NCBI RefSeq assembly: GCF_003966895.1
Contig: NZ_AP018449.1
Span: 193,424-257,423, forward strand
Direction: 5' to 3'
Source of the DNA: Methylomusa anaerophila
GTDB taxonomy: Bacteria > Bacillota > Negativicutes > Sporomusales > Sporomusaceae
Length of the DNA: 64,000 nt
Each line of letters starts with the position of its first letter. Within the stretch, counting starts at the first letter, position 1. The position numbers and the translations under genes are program-made. Below, piece by piece: positions 53,362 through 61,949 of this stretch. Under the pieces are notes generated by a model. That model ran no database searches. It was given only the letters and a program-made list of their open reading frames with translations, and was not told where the DNA came from.

Positions 53362-53425
53362 ACAAAAAGGGTCATATTCCATTTTTACAGGAATATGACC
53401 TCTTATCTTTTGTAAGTCAGTCATT
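53362..53425 (-). promoter_or_regulatory. Candidate attenuator leader, copy 16
   Basis: Minus strand: CTGA, stem CTTA/TAAG, AGGTC, terminator AGGTCATATTCC / GGAATATGACC, T5. It faces the AT-rich operon (51457 and beyond), now with the IS element in between. It ties that operon to the same putative regulon as the nitrogenase-like genes. Confidence 0.7.
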
Positions 53426-54129
53426 AAATACAAAATATCATATCTTTTATATTATCAGGCATTTAACATTTTTTTACATATAGTTTATATTATGTATTAT
53501 ATATGGAATTATCACCAATTTCAACCACTTTTTATCGACAACTTCTTATCTGTACTTACATATATTTTTATAAAATGATAAATTTATCTATATTCCGACT
53601 CAATTGATACCAGTCTATTTGCTCAACCTGTAAAAAAAATAACCCAGATGTAGAATGGTACTATATTTTTTGATGTTTCAGTTATTAAATTTGCGGATTA
53701 TGGGCACCTGCTATAGCGTAGTATTTTTAGATGATTTCACTTCATAAATCTACCGCCATATTCTCTCCTGCTTGATTTCTCTGTTTTCCATCCTTGTCTT
53801 CGGGAACATAAACCATTTCCTTCCATCGTCCACAACCTCAGGCCCCATCTAGCATTAAGCCATGTGTTTCCTTTCCACCCAAACTACGCACTCGATGTGC
53901 GTTTTGATAGATAGATAATACTAATACGCGAAATGATTGAGTTTTGCGAAAAGGTGCACCCCCCCCCCCCCCAAAAATTGAGTGGGGGGTATTTTTCATT
54001 AGGAATTAAACCTTACGCAAAAATCGCTATTTTTCCATACGCAACTAGATTTTCAATAATTTTTTTTTACAATATCTTTTCGCTCCATTATTTCCCATCT
54101 TCCATTATATAAATTATAGTTAATCAATC
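53426..54129. other. Intergenic stretch with a 15-C homopolymer
   Basis: No convincing gene. It contains the AT-rich promoter region of leader copy 16, a run of 15 cytosines (53959-53973) followed closely by a G6 run, and near 54063-54100 a minus-strand segment encoding IMERKDIVKKNY, which resembles the start of the broken PLP-enzyme gene at 60874 (MERKDVVERN). A decayed frame near 53760-53860 could not be identified. Confidence 0.5.
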
Positions 54130-55422
54130 TTAAACATTTCGTTTATAGATATTTAAGCCATATTGATATTTGTATTTTTTTAAATTAATTACCCTCTTTT
54201 TCTTCTTATTAATTTCAATTATTACATCGTACCTAAATTTGGTAAGCTCATTTTCTATTGAATAAATTTTATTATAAAAATTAATTTTTCTTATAAAAAG
54301 AATCTCAAGTTGTAAATCACAGAAAAATTCTTTCGAAAGAAAAAGTTCTTCATTTAAATCAAGTTTTGTATTGTATTGAGGATGATTTTTCTTAAATTCA
54401 AATAAAGAATTCATAAGATCTGATTTTTTATTTAAATCCATAACATCACCAATAAATATAATTCCTTTTTCCCCCAAAAGCTCAATTAATAATAAAAGTA
54501 TTTTTCTCAAATAATTGACTCCACTAAAGCAGTGAATAACACTATTCATAATGGCAATATCAAAGTTTTTTTCTTCTAAATTCCTTATTTCATGAGCCGG
54601 AACGCATTGCAATTTAACATTGCTCAGGCCTATTTCCGCAGCTTTTTGTATATTTTTTTCAATTGCAATCTCTGACAGATCAGTCCCAAGATACATACCC
54701 ACATATGGCGCAATCTTAAACATACTGATACCCGAAGCACAACCTACTTCTAAAATTTTTTTATCCTTATTAAGGTATTTTTCAAGTTTAAGAAATATAT
54801 TATTTGCATATTCATCCATTTCTGGTTTAGAAAAGTATTCCCTTGTGTAACTATTAATCCAGCCCCCACCTTCTATTTCATTCTTTGCATTCATGCCTAC
54901 TAATTCCCATAGTTTTTTATTCATAAGTTTGCTATTTTGAGGCTCATTTTGATAGACATCTGCTGAATCAATGCAAATGTAGCTTTTTACAGATGGACAT
55001 TCCCATAAAAGTTTGTTAAGTATTCTCAAATATTTTTTAACTGAAAGAATCACATTTATATTAGCTTTATTTATTACTCTAACTATTTCTTCAAATGTTA
55101 TCTTAGATTCAATCAATTTAAATTTTTGTCCATTTTTTTTCAAAGTTAGAATTGAGATAATCTGACTGACGGAACCATATTCATCAAAAATTGCAATATT
55201 TTTTTTATGAGTTTTAGGTTCACAAGTTAAAATATAATCTTCAAGTACATTGCATATTCTGTCAACTTTCTTAAACGTTAAATTTGAGGTTTCATGAGCT
55301 AATGCAATTTCATCAGGATATTCTTTAACATAATTACTAAACTTTTGAATATCAAGAATACCTCCATTTTCACTATATTCTTTTTCCCAAACTCCTAACG
55401 GATCTATTTCTAATCTGCTCAT
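54130..55422 (-). CDS. Stand-alone partial adenylation / methyltransferase protein (NRPS-like)
   Basis: 430 residues. Residues 20-170 look like the N-terminal part of an AMP-binding domain (FSNYVKEYPDEIALAHETSNLTFKKVDRI), but the P-loop-like SGTTG and later core motifs are missing. Residues 190-340 are an NRPS/PKS-type methyltransferase: GGGWINSYTREYFSKPEMDE, ILEVGCASGISMFKIAPYVG, YLGTDLSE. It may methylate a carrier-bound intermediate with the A half only structural. Start ATG overlaps a duplicated end of the ABC ATPase gene, so it once followed that gene directly. Confidence 0.75.
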   Translation of the reverse strand: MSRLEIDPLGVWEKEYSENGGILDIQKFSNYVKEYPDEIALAHETSNLTFKKVDRICNVLEDYILTCEPKTHKKNIAIFDEYGSVSQIISILTLKKNGQKFKLIESKITFEEIVRVINKANINVILSVKKYLRILNKLLWECPSVKSYICIDSADVYQNEPQNSKLMNKKLWELVGMNAKNEIEGGGWINSYTREYFSKPEMDEYANNIFLKLEKYLNKDKKILEVGCASGISMFKIAPYVGMYLGTDLSEIAIEKNIQKAAEIGLSNVKLQCVPAHEIRNLEEKNFDIAIMNSVIHCFSGVNYLRKILLLLIELLGEKGIIFIGDVMDLNKKSDLMNSLFEFKKNHPQYNTKLDLNEELFLSKEFFCDLQLEILFIRKINFYNKIYSIENELTKFRYDVIIEINKKKKRVINLKKYKYQYGLNIYKRNV

Positions 55423-55474
55423 ATTCCCACCGTTCTTTTGCCATCTCCCTGATAAATTTGCTTAATCATCCCTT
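55399..55474. repeat. 76-bp direct repeat, left copy
   Basis: Matches 60882-60957 with one mismatch. On the minus strand it holds the last codons of the ABC ATPase gene (MIKQIYQGDGKR...VGI, stop) and the first eight codons of the methyltransferase gene (MSRLEIDP). The left end of the RIT element abuts it. Confidence 0.85.
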
Positions 55475-55566
55475 ATCCCAGATGTATGATTATCCGAGAA
55501 AGTATGCTTAAAGCTAAAAAGATAGGTAAAGTTTTAAAACCTTCTCAGATAATCATAATGAAACAA

Positions 55567-56592
55567 TCAGCGTAGAAAATCAGGCACCTCATTGCCACGA
55601 ACAGTGCTATGATCAGCATTGGCTGGTATTGAGAACCACCGCTCATTCCATTCCTTCAAATGCTTATCCACAGTATTCTGAGATATCTCAGCATAAATCT
55701 GAGTCGACTGTAATGACGAGTGCCCCAGAAAGTTCTTAATCACAGCAAGCGGGACACCTGCTTCTAACATATGGCTTGCTGTCGAGTGCCTCATTGAATG
55801 GGGCGTATAACTGTTATCAATAAATAAGCCAGGATTCTTCTGCTTTGCTATCCAGACATATTTTTTGAAGATTTCTTCGATGCAGAATACGGTCATCTTT
55901 TCGTGTGTCTGGCTGGAGAATATATGCCTTTCCGGAAGCGATGCTATCTTCCTGTGATCAATGTAACCCTTCAAGAGAGTCGCGCATGCATAAGAAATCC
56001 CAATCCTTCTCTTTTTGTGTCCCTTTCCAGTGATGTTAAGAGAAGCGCCTCTTTCCGAGAATTGAATGTCCTTCACAGTAAGGTCACATATTTCCTGAGC
56101 CCTTGCGCCACTAGCATACATGAGACTCAGAAGCACTTTGTCCCTAAGACCGATCACATAGTGATCGTCCGGAAGCCTCAGTAGGATTGTGACCTCTTCC
56201 CTTGTGAAGATCGCCCGATTCTTATGTGTGGCCTTCTTCATCGGAATCCTTGTGACACTGCTTCTGAATGTCGATGCAGCTGCGGAATCCCTGTTTTGTG
56301 CATAAGAGGAGAATGACGCAAGTGCTGACAGACGCTGGTTCTTGGTGGTTGCACTACATCCTCGGGACTTTTCAAGCCACGACAGGAAGTCGATCATTGT
56401 CTGGTAATCGAGAGCCTCAAAAGATATCTGGTCAGCTGAGATACCTTTCTCCTGATACATATATTTCAGAAGCAGTCTGAAAGCTGCTTTGTACGATTTT
56501 ATCGTATTCGGGCTGGCACCTACCGCACCCGGAAGGTATTCTGTTACAAAACTGTTCAGCAGTTCAAGAAATGGGGAGGCTTTACGTTTCAT
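55567..56592 (-). CDS. Tyrosine recombinase, third of the RIT trio
   Basis: About 341 residues. N-terminal SAM-like core-binding domain (TIKSYKAAFRLLLKYMYQE), catalytic domain with Arg in YASGARAQEICDL, HSMRHSTASHML and the nucleophile Tyr in LGHSSLQSTQIYAEIS. GGAGGTGG before the ATG at 56592 sets the start inside the end of the preceding gene. All catalytic residues are present. Confidence 0.88.
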   Translation of the reverse strand: MKRKASPFLELLNSFVTEYLPGAVGASPNTIKSYKAAFRLLLKYMYQEKGISADQISFEALDYQTMIDFLSWLEKSRGCSATTKNQRLSALASFSSYAQNRDSAAASTFRSSVTRIPMKKATHKNRAIFTREEVTILLRLPDDHYVIGLRDKVLLSLMYASGARAQEICDLTVKDIQFSERGASLNITGKGHKKRRIGISYACATLLKGYIDHRKIASLPERHIFSSQTHEKMTVFCIEEIFKKYVWIAKQKNPGLFIDNSYTPHSMRHSTASHMLEAGVPLAVIKNFLGHSSLQSTQIYAEISQNTVDKHLKEWNERWFSIPANADHSTVRGNEVPDFLR

Positions 56593-57562
56593 ACGCCACC
56601 TCCGGAAATACATCTGCTGAATAATCAGAGAACAACTCCATCGCCTCAGGAAACAGTTCACTGCTGAACTTCATATATTTTTCGGTTTCCTGTAGGCTGT
56701 CATGCCCAAGGTATATGGAGAGATAAAGTACCGAATCATCGATCCTTCTCCCGGCTTTTACTGCAGCAGCAAAGGACTTGAAGACGAAAACATGACGCAT
56801 GCAATGCAGGCAGGGACCGCGTTCATGCTTTTTCCGTCCAGGAAAAGATATCTCCGCAAGACGGAGTATCTTCTTAAACCAGTGCTGAGTATCCTTCGGC
56901 GTCATTGATTCATCTTTTCCAGAAATGGGAAACAGCCAAGCATCTGGAACCCCAACGATTCCCATTGCCAGACAGTAACGTTCCAGAATCTCAGTCAACA
57001 AAGGATTCATCGGCACTAGACGCTGCCTGTCACCTTTTGTATGCCTCATAATCAAGATCCCACCAATCAGGTCGACATCCTTCATCTTTAAGGCAAGCGT
57101 CTCTCCTATCCGGAGCCCGCAGCCATACATGAGCCTGATGACCATAGGAAACTCGTACTGAATCAGCGGATTCTTCTTTGTGTTTGCGACATCAAGGTTG
57201 TCTGCCTGTAGATATATCCGGTCCAGTTCCTCATCCGAGAAGATATATGGGACATAGTCATCAGCGACCTTGGGTATCGGAGGAATGTAAGCGGTAATCC
57301 CGATACTGTTAAGGTACTTCATAAAAATACGTATGACTATGACCTCATTTGCTACGGAACTGCTCTTTCCGTTCAGGGTATGAATCCAGTTATTAATCAG
57401 GGTTTCTGATACGAACTTTTCATTTGTATATCTAGCTGAAAACGTATCAAAATCTGCAAGATAATGACAGTCATGGGCATATGCGCTCTTACTGAGTGAT
57501 GCCTGTCGCAAGGTCAGAAAATCTTCAAGCTCTTTCCGGAAGGGGCTATTGAATGTCCTCAT
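56582..57562 (-). CDS. Tyrosine recombinase, second of the RIT trio
   Basis: About 326 residues. Catalytic Arg in YGCGLRIGETLAL, CLHCMRHVFVFKS, and Tyr in YLGHDSLQETEKYMKFS. GGGAGG before the ATG at 57562. Overlaps the next gene by 11 bp and the true end of the previous one by 4 bp, so the trio is translationally coupled. Confidence 0.88.
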   Translation of the reverse strand: MRTFNSPFRKELEDFLTLRQASLSKSAYAHDCHYLADFDTFSARYTNEKFVSETLINNWIHTLNGKSSSVANEVIVIRIFMKYLNSIGITAYIPPIPKVADDYVPYIFSDEELDRIYLQADNLDVANTKKNPLIQYEFPMVIRLMYGCGLRIGETLALKMKDVDLIGGILIMRHTKGDRQRLVPMNPLLTEILERYCLAMGIVGVPDAWLFPISGKDESMTPKDTQHWFKKILRLAEISFPGRKKHERGPCLHCMRHVFVFKSFAAAVKAGRRIDDSVLYLSIYLGHDSLQETEKYMKFSSELFPEAMELFSDYSADVFPEVAYET

Positions 57563-58790
57563 AACTGCCACCTCCCTTCCAGAAACTCTTTGAAACAACC
57601 GGAAGGTGCAGGAGGTTCAATAGCATACTCGCGAAGCCTCTCGATATCAACCCTTGCATAGTGCTTGACGGCATCAGGGTCTATATGTCCAAGGATTTCC
57701 GTACTACATCGTATGACACCAGATGGTTTATCATTGAGCTGGCCAGAGAAGAACGAAACACATGGGGGCCATGCTTCTTATCAGTGATATCGATGTCGGC
57801 TTTACCGAAATATTTGTTAGTCTCGAAGCGGACTACAGAAGTAGTTATCTTCTCGAATGGGGCATTTGCTCTCAGGAATACATAAGGCTGACCTGATTCC
57901 GGCCTTCCATTCTTAAGATAATCAGCTAATGCAGTTTTTACTGCCGGGATCATGGGAAGGACAAGAGGCTCATTCGTTTTTTCCTGTGTAATACTGATAG
58001 TGTCGTTACCGAAGTCAAGCGACGAAAAAGTGAGGTTTGCTATATCGCCGGATCTCATATCAAGCCGAGTTGCGAGAAGCAGCATCGCATAATCGCGTTT
58101 TCCGATTTTGGAGTTAGTATCTATCGTTTCCTCAAAACGGTTGACTTCATCCTCTGTATAGGTACTCGGAAGGCGAAACGCTCTTTTAAAATGAGGGATG
58201 ATAGTTGAGAAATCATGATTTATCAGACCGGCATAATTCAGATACCGCAGAAACATCCTGATGACAGCCCATCCGTCTTTGTTGTTCTGCATGAGGCATG
58301 CCCTGCCAATGATGGCAGCATCCGCACCCCTAAGGTCATGGCATCCAAGGGATTCGAGATGGCAATAGAATTCCCGAAGGGAATAGCTCTTTCCAATGAT
58401 TGTTGATTCCCTGTTTCCATCATCCCTGCATTTCTGCAGATATGCATCCATCAATGTGGTGTAGCTTTCGGGCAACGGGGTGAGTTCCGGTTTTCGCTGG
58501 ATTTGATACTTATCAACACAGTAATCATCTAAGCGATGAATGACTGTATTCATGTATTGCCGATTGCCTTTGCTGAGCGCATGCGTTGAAAGATAATCGT
58601 CAATAAATTTCTGGCCGACAGACGGGTCATAAGTGACGATGTCATTCGCGATCATATATCGCTCAAGCTGGTTCAGCTTCCGGTGATAATTATTGATGGT
58701 GTCATTTCCGTAGGCCTTGCCATGAAGTAGTTTCAGTAGACCCTTCTTCAATGAATCAAACGACTGGCATCCGTATTGTCTTGTACTCAT
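57559..58790 (-). pseudogene. Tyrosine recombinase, first of the RIT trio, frameshifted before its catalytic Tyr
   Basis: The open frame 57681-58790 ends HVFRSSLASSMINHLVSYDVVRKSLDI, lacking the nucleophile. Restoring one base near 57690 continues as ILGHIDPDAVKHYARVDIER and on to a stop at 57559, overlapping the next start as expected. Arg in LATRLDMRSGDIANL is intact. Loss of one A in an A-run explains it. If real, the trio has a non-catalytic member. Confidence 0.82.
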
Positions 58791-58948
58791 AACTGTCTCC
58801 TTTCACAACAGAAATATCAAGGTACATTTCTATTGTAATAGGAGAAGGATTATTTGAGAAAAATGACGAAAATACAGCAGTTATGCAGCCTGCGCATAAT
58901 CTCCTCGGATAATCATATATCTGGGATAATGTGCCTTATCTTACTTCT

Positions 58949-59602
58949 CGAATAGGGCACACCTGCGAAGGTATTTTGTAGATGCTCTCCCGAAGGACAC
59001 GAAAAGTCCGACAGCTACCTTTGCCAGCCAAGGCATTGAATACTGCAATAAGCTATTTGAGATCGAAAAGGCTCTTAAGGATCTCAGTGGCGAAAATCGA
59101 AAGATAGAGCGTCTGAAACAGGAAACACCTGTTTTAGATGCCTTTTGGGCGTGGGTAGAATCCGCGAGAGGAGAGGCAAACTTCTGCCAAAATCAAAGTC
59201 AGCCGAAGCCGTAAACTATGCCCTCAATCATAAAGAAGGTTTGATGAACTACCTTCTTTATGGAAATTGCTCCATCTCGAATAATCTCGTCGAGAACAGT
59301 ATACGTCCTTTCACGGTGGGACGCCGAAACTGGTTGTTCAGCGGAAGTCCCAGAGGTGCGGCTGCAAGCGCAATTGTTTACAGCATTGTTGAAACGGCCA
59401 AAGTCAATGGCCTCAATCCCTATAAATACTTGAAATTTATTTTTAGTGAATTACCCGGCGTTCAGTTTGGACAACATCCTGAATTCCTTGATGATTATCT
59501 ACCATGGAACCCCGAAGTTCAACAACTCTGCAAATAGGGCAATGCCTTGAGTATATCTCGGGTATTGCCTTTTTTCTATCCACTATGTTATTAGGCGCTT
59601 AC
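58949..59602 (+). mobile_element. IS66-family remnant (3' part of transposase tnpC plus right end)
   Basis: From 58949 the frame reads AHLRRYFVDALPKDTKS..., the C-terminal domain of IS66 TnpC, to a shift near 59160-59180, then LLPKSKSAEAVNYALNHKEG through SNNLVENSIRPFTVGRRNWLF and GAAASAIVYSIVETAKVNGL, stop at 59537. A terminator (59538-59576) and the end sequence GGCGCTTAC (59594-59602) follow. The 5' half of the element and the left end are gone, cut where the RIT element begins. Confidence 0.82.
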
Positions 59603-59646
59603 GATAAAACAGGGTAGATCAACCTGCATTGCGCTCATATTGCGAT

Positions 59647-59907
59647 CTATAATTCTAATCCCACACGCTTCTCTATGAGATTGACTAAACTATTAATGTT
59701 TTCAAAATTACTCAAGTCAAGTTCAATGTAATCAAACTCAAATTCAAATTCCTCTTCGCAATATATAATAATGTCTACAAAACCAAGAGAATCAACTCCA
59801 TATTCATTTGATAAGGATGCATCGAGATTAACATTATAAAAATTATGTATAATATCTTTTTGTATTAAATATTTTACAATTTTATTTGTTATATCTTCTC
59901 TTTTCAT
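59647..59907 (-). CDS. Acyl carrier protein
   Basis: 86 residues, normal length. YGVDSLGFVDIIIYCEEEFEFEFDY has the DSL motif whose serine takes the 4'-phosphopantetheine arm. It is acidic and helical as expected. The gene is isolated from fatty-acid genes and lies in the natural-product region with an amino acid:[carrier protein] ligase and NRPS-like parts, so it probably carries an aminoacyl group. Confidence 0.88.
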   Translation of the reverse strand: MKREDITNKIVKYLIQKDIIHNFYNVNLDASLSNEYGVDSLGFVDIIIYCEEEFEFEFDYIELDLSNFENINSLVNLIEKRVGLEL

Positions 59908-60195
59908 TATCGCTTAACCATCCATTCTGCAAATGATTGTTCTTGAATACAGTTATAATAAATTACCAAATTATGTTCGTTCTCTTTTATGTACATAATA
60001 TAGTTTTTTAATTGACCATGTTATCCACCTCTAATATTTTTACTATGCCAACATAATGAAAGCAAAGCTGTGACTTTTAACAAAATGAACCTTACCGTAG
60101 GAAGCTTCTGTGAATTCGAGCCTGAGAGATTAAATTCACTTCTCAAAGCTATAGAATATAGAAGATTTATATCTAAGGATAGTCTAGTATTTCAT

Positions 60196-60874
60196 CAATT
60201 TATATTATTCACGGCTATCTCTATTCTTTTTAGCCCTTCCGTTAAAACCGATTGAGGACATGCAAAATTCATTCTTTGAAAACCTGAACCATCCTCACCA
60301 AATGATTTTCCATCATTTAATTTTACTTTCGCGTAATAGGTGAAAAAATTCTTGAGTTCATCAAGATTAATCCAATCTCTCTACAGTCAAGCCAAGCCAA
60401 GTATGTACCTTCCTGTTTGATAACTTTAATTTTTGGAATTTTCTCAGAAATGTATCGAACCATATATTTATAATTTTTTTCCATATAATTTAATACATCT
60501 TCTAACCACTCTTTACCATATGAATAGCCTGCTTCAGCTGCAACAATGCCAAAAATACTAGGCTCATGAACTCCAGCTAATTTAAGTTGTTTATTAAATT
60601 TTTCACGGATCTTTGTATTAGGAACAATTGCATATGATGCAGATAATCCAGATAAATTAAATGTTTTACCTGCTAACATAAATGTAATAGAAGTTTGTGC
60701 TATTTCAGATGACAAAAAAGCTATTGGAATGTGTTTGTATCCTTTAAATACGATATCAGAGTGAATTTCATCAGAAACTAATATCACGTTATAATATTCG
60801 CAATTTCTTTCTACAACATCTTTTCGTTCCATTATTCTTAAACACACCTCTATTTTCACTATTTTCTTTTCCAA
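60196..60874 (-). pseudogene. Broken MalY/PatB-type PLP aminotransferase-fold enzyme
   Basis: The frame starting at 60874 (ATG) reads into NVILVSDEIHSDIVFKGYKH and the PLP-lysine region AGKTFNLSGLSA, but the first roughly 190 residues of the family are missing. Near 60362 the frame shifts and continues NLDELKNFFTYYAKVKLNDG then FGEDGSGFQRMNFACPQSVL to a stop at 60196. So it is both truncated and frameshifted. Intact relatives are C-S lyases or aminotransferases. Confidence 0.8.
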
Positions 60875-60881
60875 AATCCTA

Positions 60882-60957
60882 CGGATCTATTTCTAATCTG
60901 CTCATATTCCCACCGCTCTTTTGCCATCTCCCTGATAAATTTGCTTAATCATCCCTT
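60882..60957. repeat. 76-bp direct repeat, right copy
   Basis: Contains the end of the intact ABC ATPase gene and MSRLEIDP followed at once by a stop codon, i.e. the first eight codons of the methyltransferase gene with the rest deleted. Pairs with 55399-55474. Confidence 0.85.
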
Positions 60958-61891
60958 CAACTCCCGGTTCCTCTACAGTCAGATCCAAGATTTCGTATTT
61001 TTTCATTAATTCCGCAATAATCTCGGAAGGGGATAAATCATCTTTATTGAACCTCAGCCACTTTTGGGGGCCATTTTCTTTCATTAAGACGACGTGATTC
61101 ATGGTTAAATTAAAATCATTCTCCTTGATTTTAACGACCAGAGTCCGGTACTTGCCTAACCTTTCCCGCATCGTATCCAGATTGCCATCGTAAACGATTT
61201 TTCCATTATCAATAACAATCGTTCGCGTACATAACCTCTCAATATCGCCTATATCATGGGTCGTTAGGATGACGGTTACTTTTTTTTCTCTATTAATAGT
61301 AGTAACAAATTCACGTATTTTCTCTTTAGCGATCAGATCAAGTCCGATGGTAGGTTCATCCAGAAAAAGAATAGGCGGATTATGTACCAATGAAGCTGAG
61401 AAATCAGCTCTCATTCTTTGCCCAAGACTCAGTTGTCTGACCGGCTGGTTTAAAAACTCGCCAATTCCTAATACATCATGAAATAATTCAAGGTTTCTTT
61501 GATAGGCTTGCTTGGGTACTTTATAGATATGCCTTAATAGATTAAGGGAATCAATAACGGGCAGTTCCCACCAAAGCTGGGTTCTTTGTCCGAAAACTAC
61601 TCCGATGTTTTTGGCATGCTCTTTGCGTTTTTTATGGGGAATCAACCCGTTAACTGATATTTCACCTGACGTGGGTACTAAGATTCCGGTCAGCATTTTT
61701 ATGGTTGTGGATTTGCCTGCTCCATTGGGTCCAATATAACCTACTATTTCCCCTTTGTGAATTCCAAACGAAATTTCATCCACCGCTTTTTTTATTTCAA
61801 ATTGATTGCTAAATAAATAGGAAAATACGCCCTTTTGTTGTTTGGTAATTCGGAATTCTTTGCACAGTCGATTGACTTTGATAATATCCAA
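60902..61891 (-). CDS. ABC-2-type exporter ATP-binding protein
   Basis: 329 residues. Walker A GYIGPNGAGKST, signature LSLGQRMRADF, Walker B ILFLDEPTIGLD, then H-loop TTHDIGD. The 80-residue C-terminal extension after the core is usual for this subgroup, where the ATPase is encoded with two ABC-2 permeases. It energises the pair 61950-63539; its substrate is probably the product of the carrier-protein pathway around it. Confidence 0.9.
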   Translation of the reverse strand: MDIIKVNRLCKEFRITKQQKGVFSYLFSNQFEIKKAVDEISFGIHKGEIVGYIGPNGAGKSTTIKMLTGILVPTSGEISVNGLIPHKKRKEHAKNIGVVFGQRTQLWWELPVIDSLNLLRHIYKVPKQAYQRNLELFHDVLGIGEFLNQPVRQLSLGQRMRADFSASLVHNPPILFLDEPTIGLDLIAKEKIREFVTTINREKKVTVILTTHDIGDIERLCTRTIVIDNGKIVYDGNLDTMRERLGKYRTLVVKIKENDFNLTMNHVVLMKENGPQKWLRFNKDDLSPSEIIAELMKKYEILDLTVEEPGVEGMIKQIYQGDGKRAVGI

Positions 61892-61949
61892 TAAACTCTA
61901 TCCTTTCATGGATTGTCGCGAGATATGCAGACGATTCTTATTAAATTGC

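Larger units (their letters stand above)
55474..58928 (-). mobile_element. RIT (recombinase-in-trio) element
   Basis: About 3.45 kb bounded by inverted repeats: TATCCCAGATGTATGATTAT... (55474-55500) and its complement (58905-58928, one or two mismatches). Subterminal repeats of the ATTATCTGAGAA type lie just inside both ends. Three overlapping tyrosine recombinase genes in one direction fill it, the hallmark of RIT elements. The flanks do not match each other, so it moved with rearrangement or one flank was lost. Confidence 0.85.

Noticed and set aside
1283-53425. Interpreting the repeated element as ANTAR-type double-hairpin targets
   Set aside because: Loop lengths vary from about 3 to 9 and do not carry the conserved A1/G4 hexaloop pattern, and usually only one hairpin precedes the terminator.
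1283-53425. Interpreting the repeated element as S-box, T-box or fluoride/preQ1 riboswitch
   Set aside because: None of the core sequences of these classes is present; the element is much shorter than S-box or T-box leaders.
1283-53425. Treating the repeated element as a MITE or CRISPR-like repeat
   Set aside because: Copies differ in sequence while keeping pairing, always face a gene start and have promoters; spacing is irregular and there are no spacers.
60070-60255. 61-codon plus-strand frame
   Set aside because: Overlaps the 3' end of the PLP-enzyme pseudogene on the other strand; no ribosome site.
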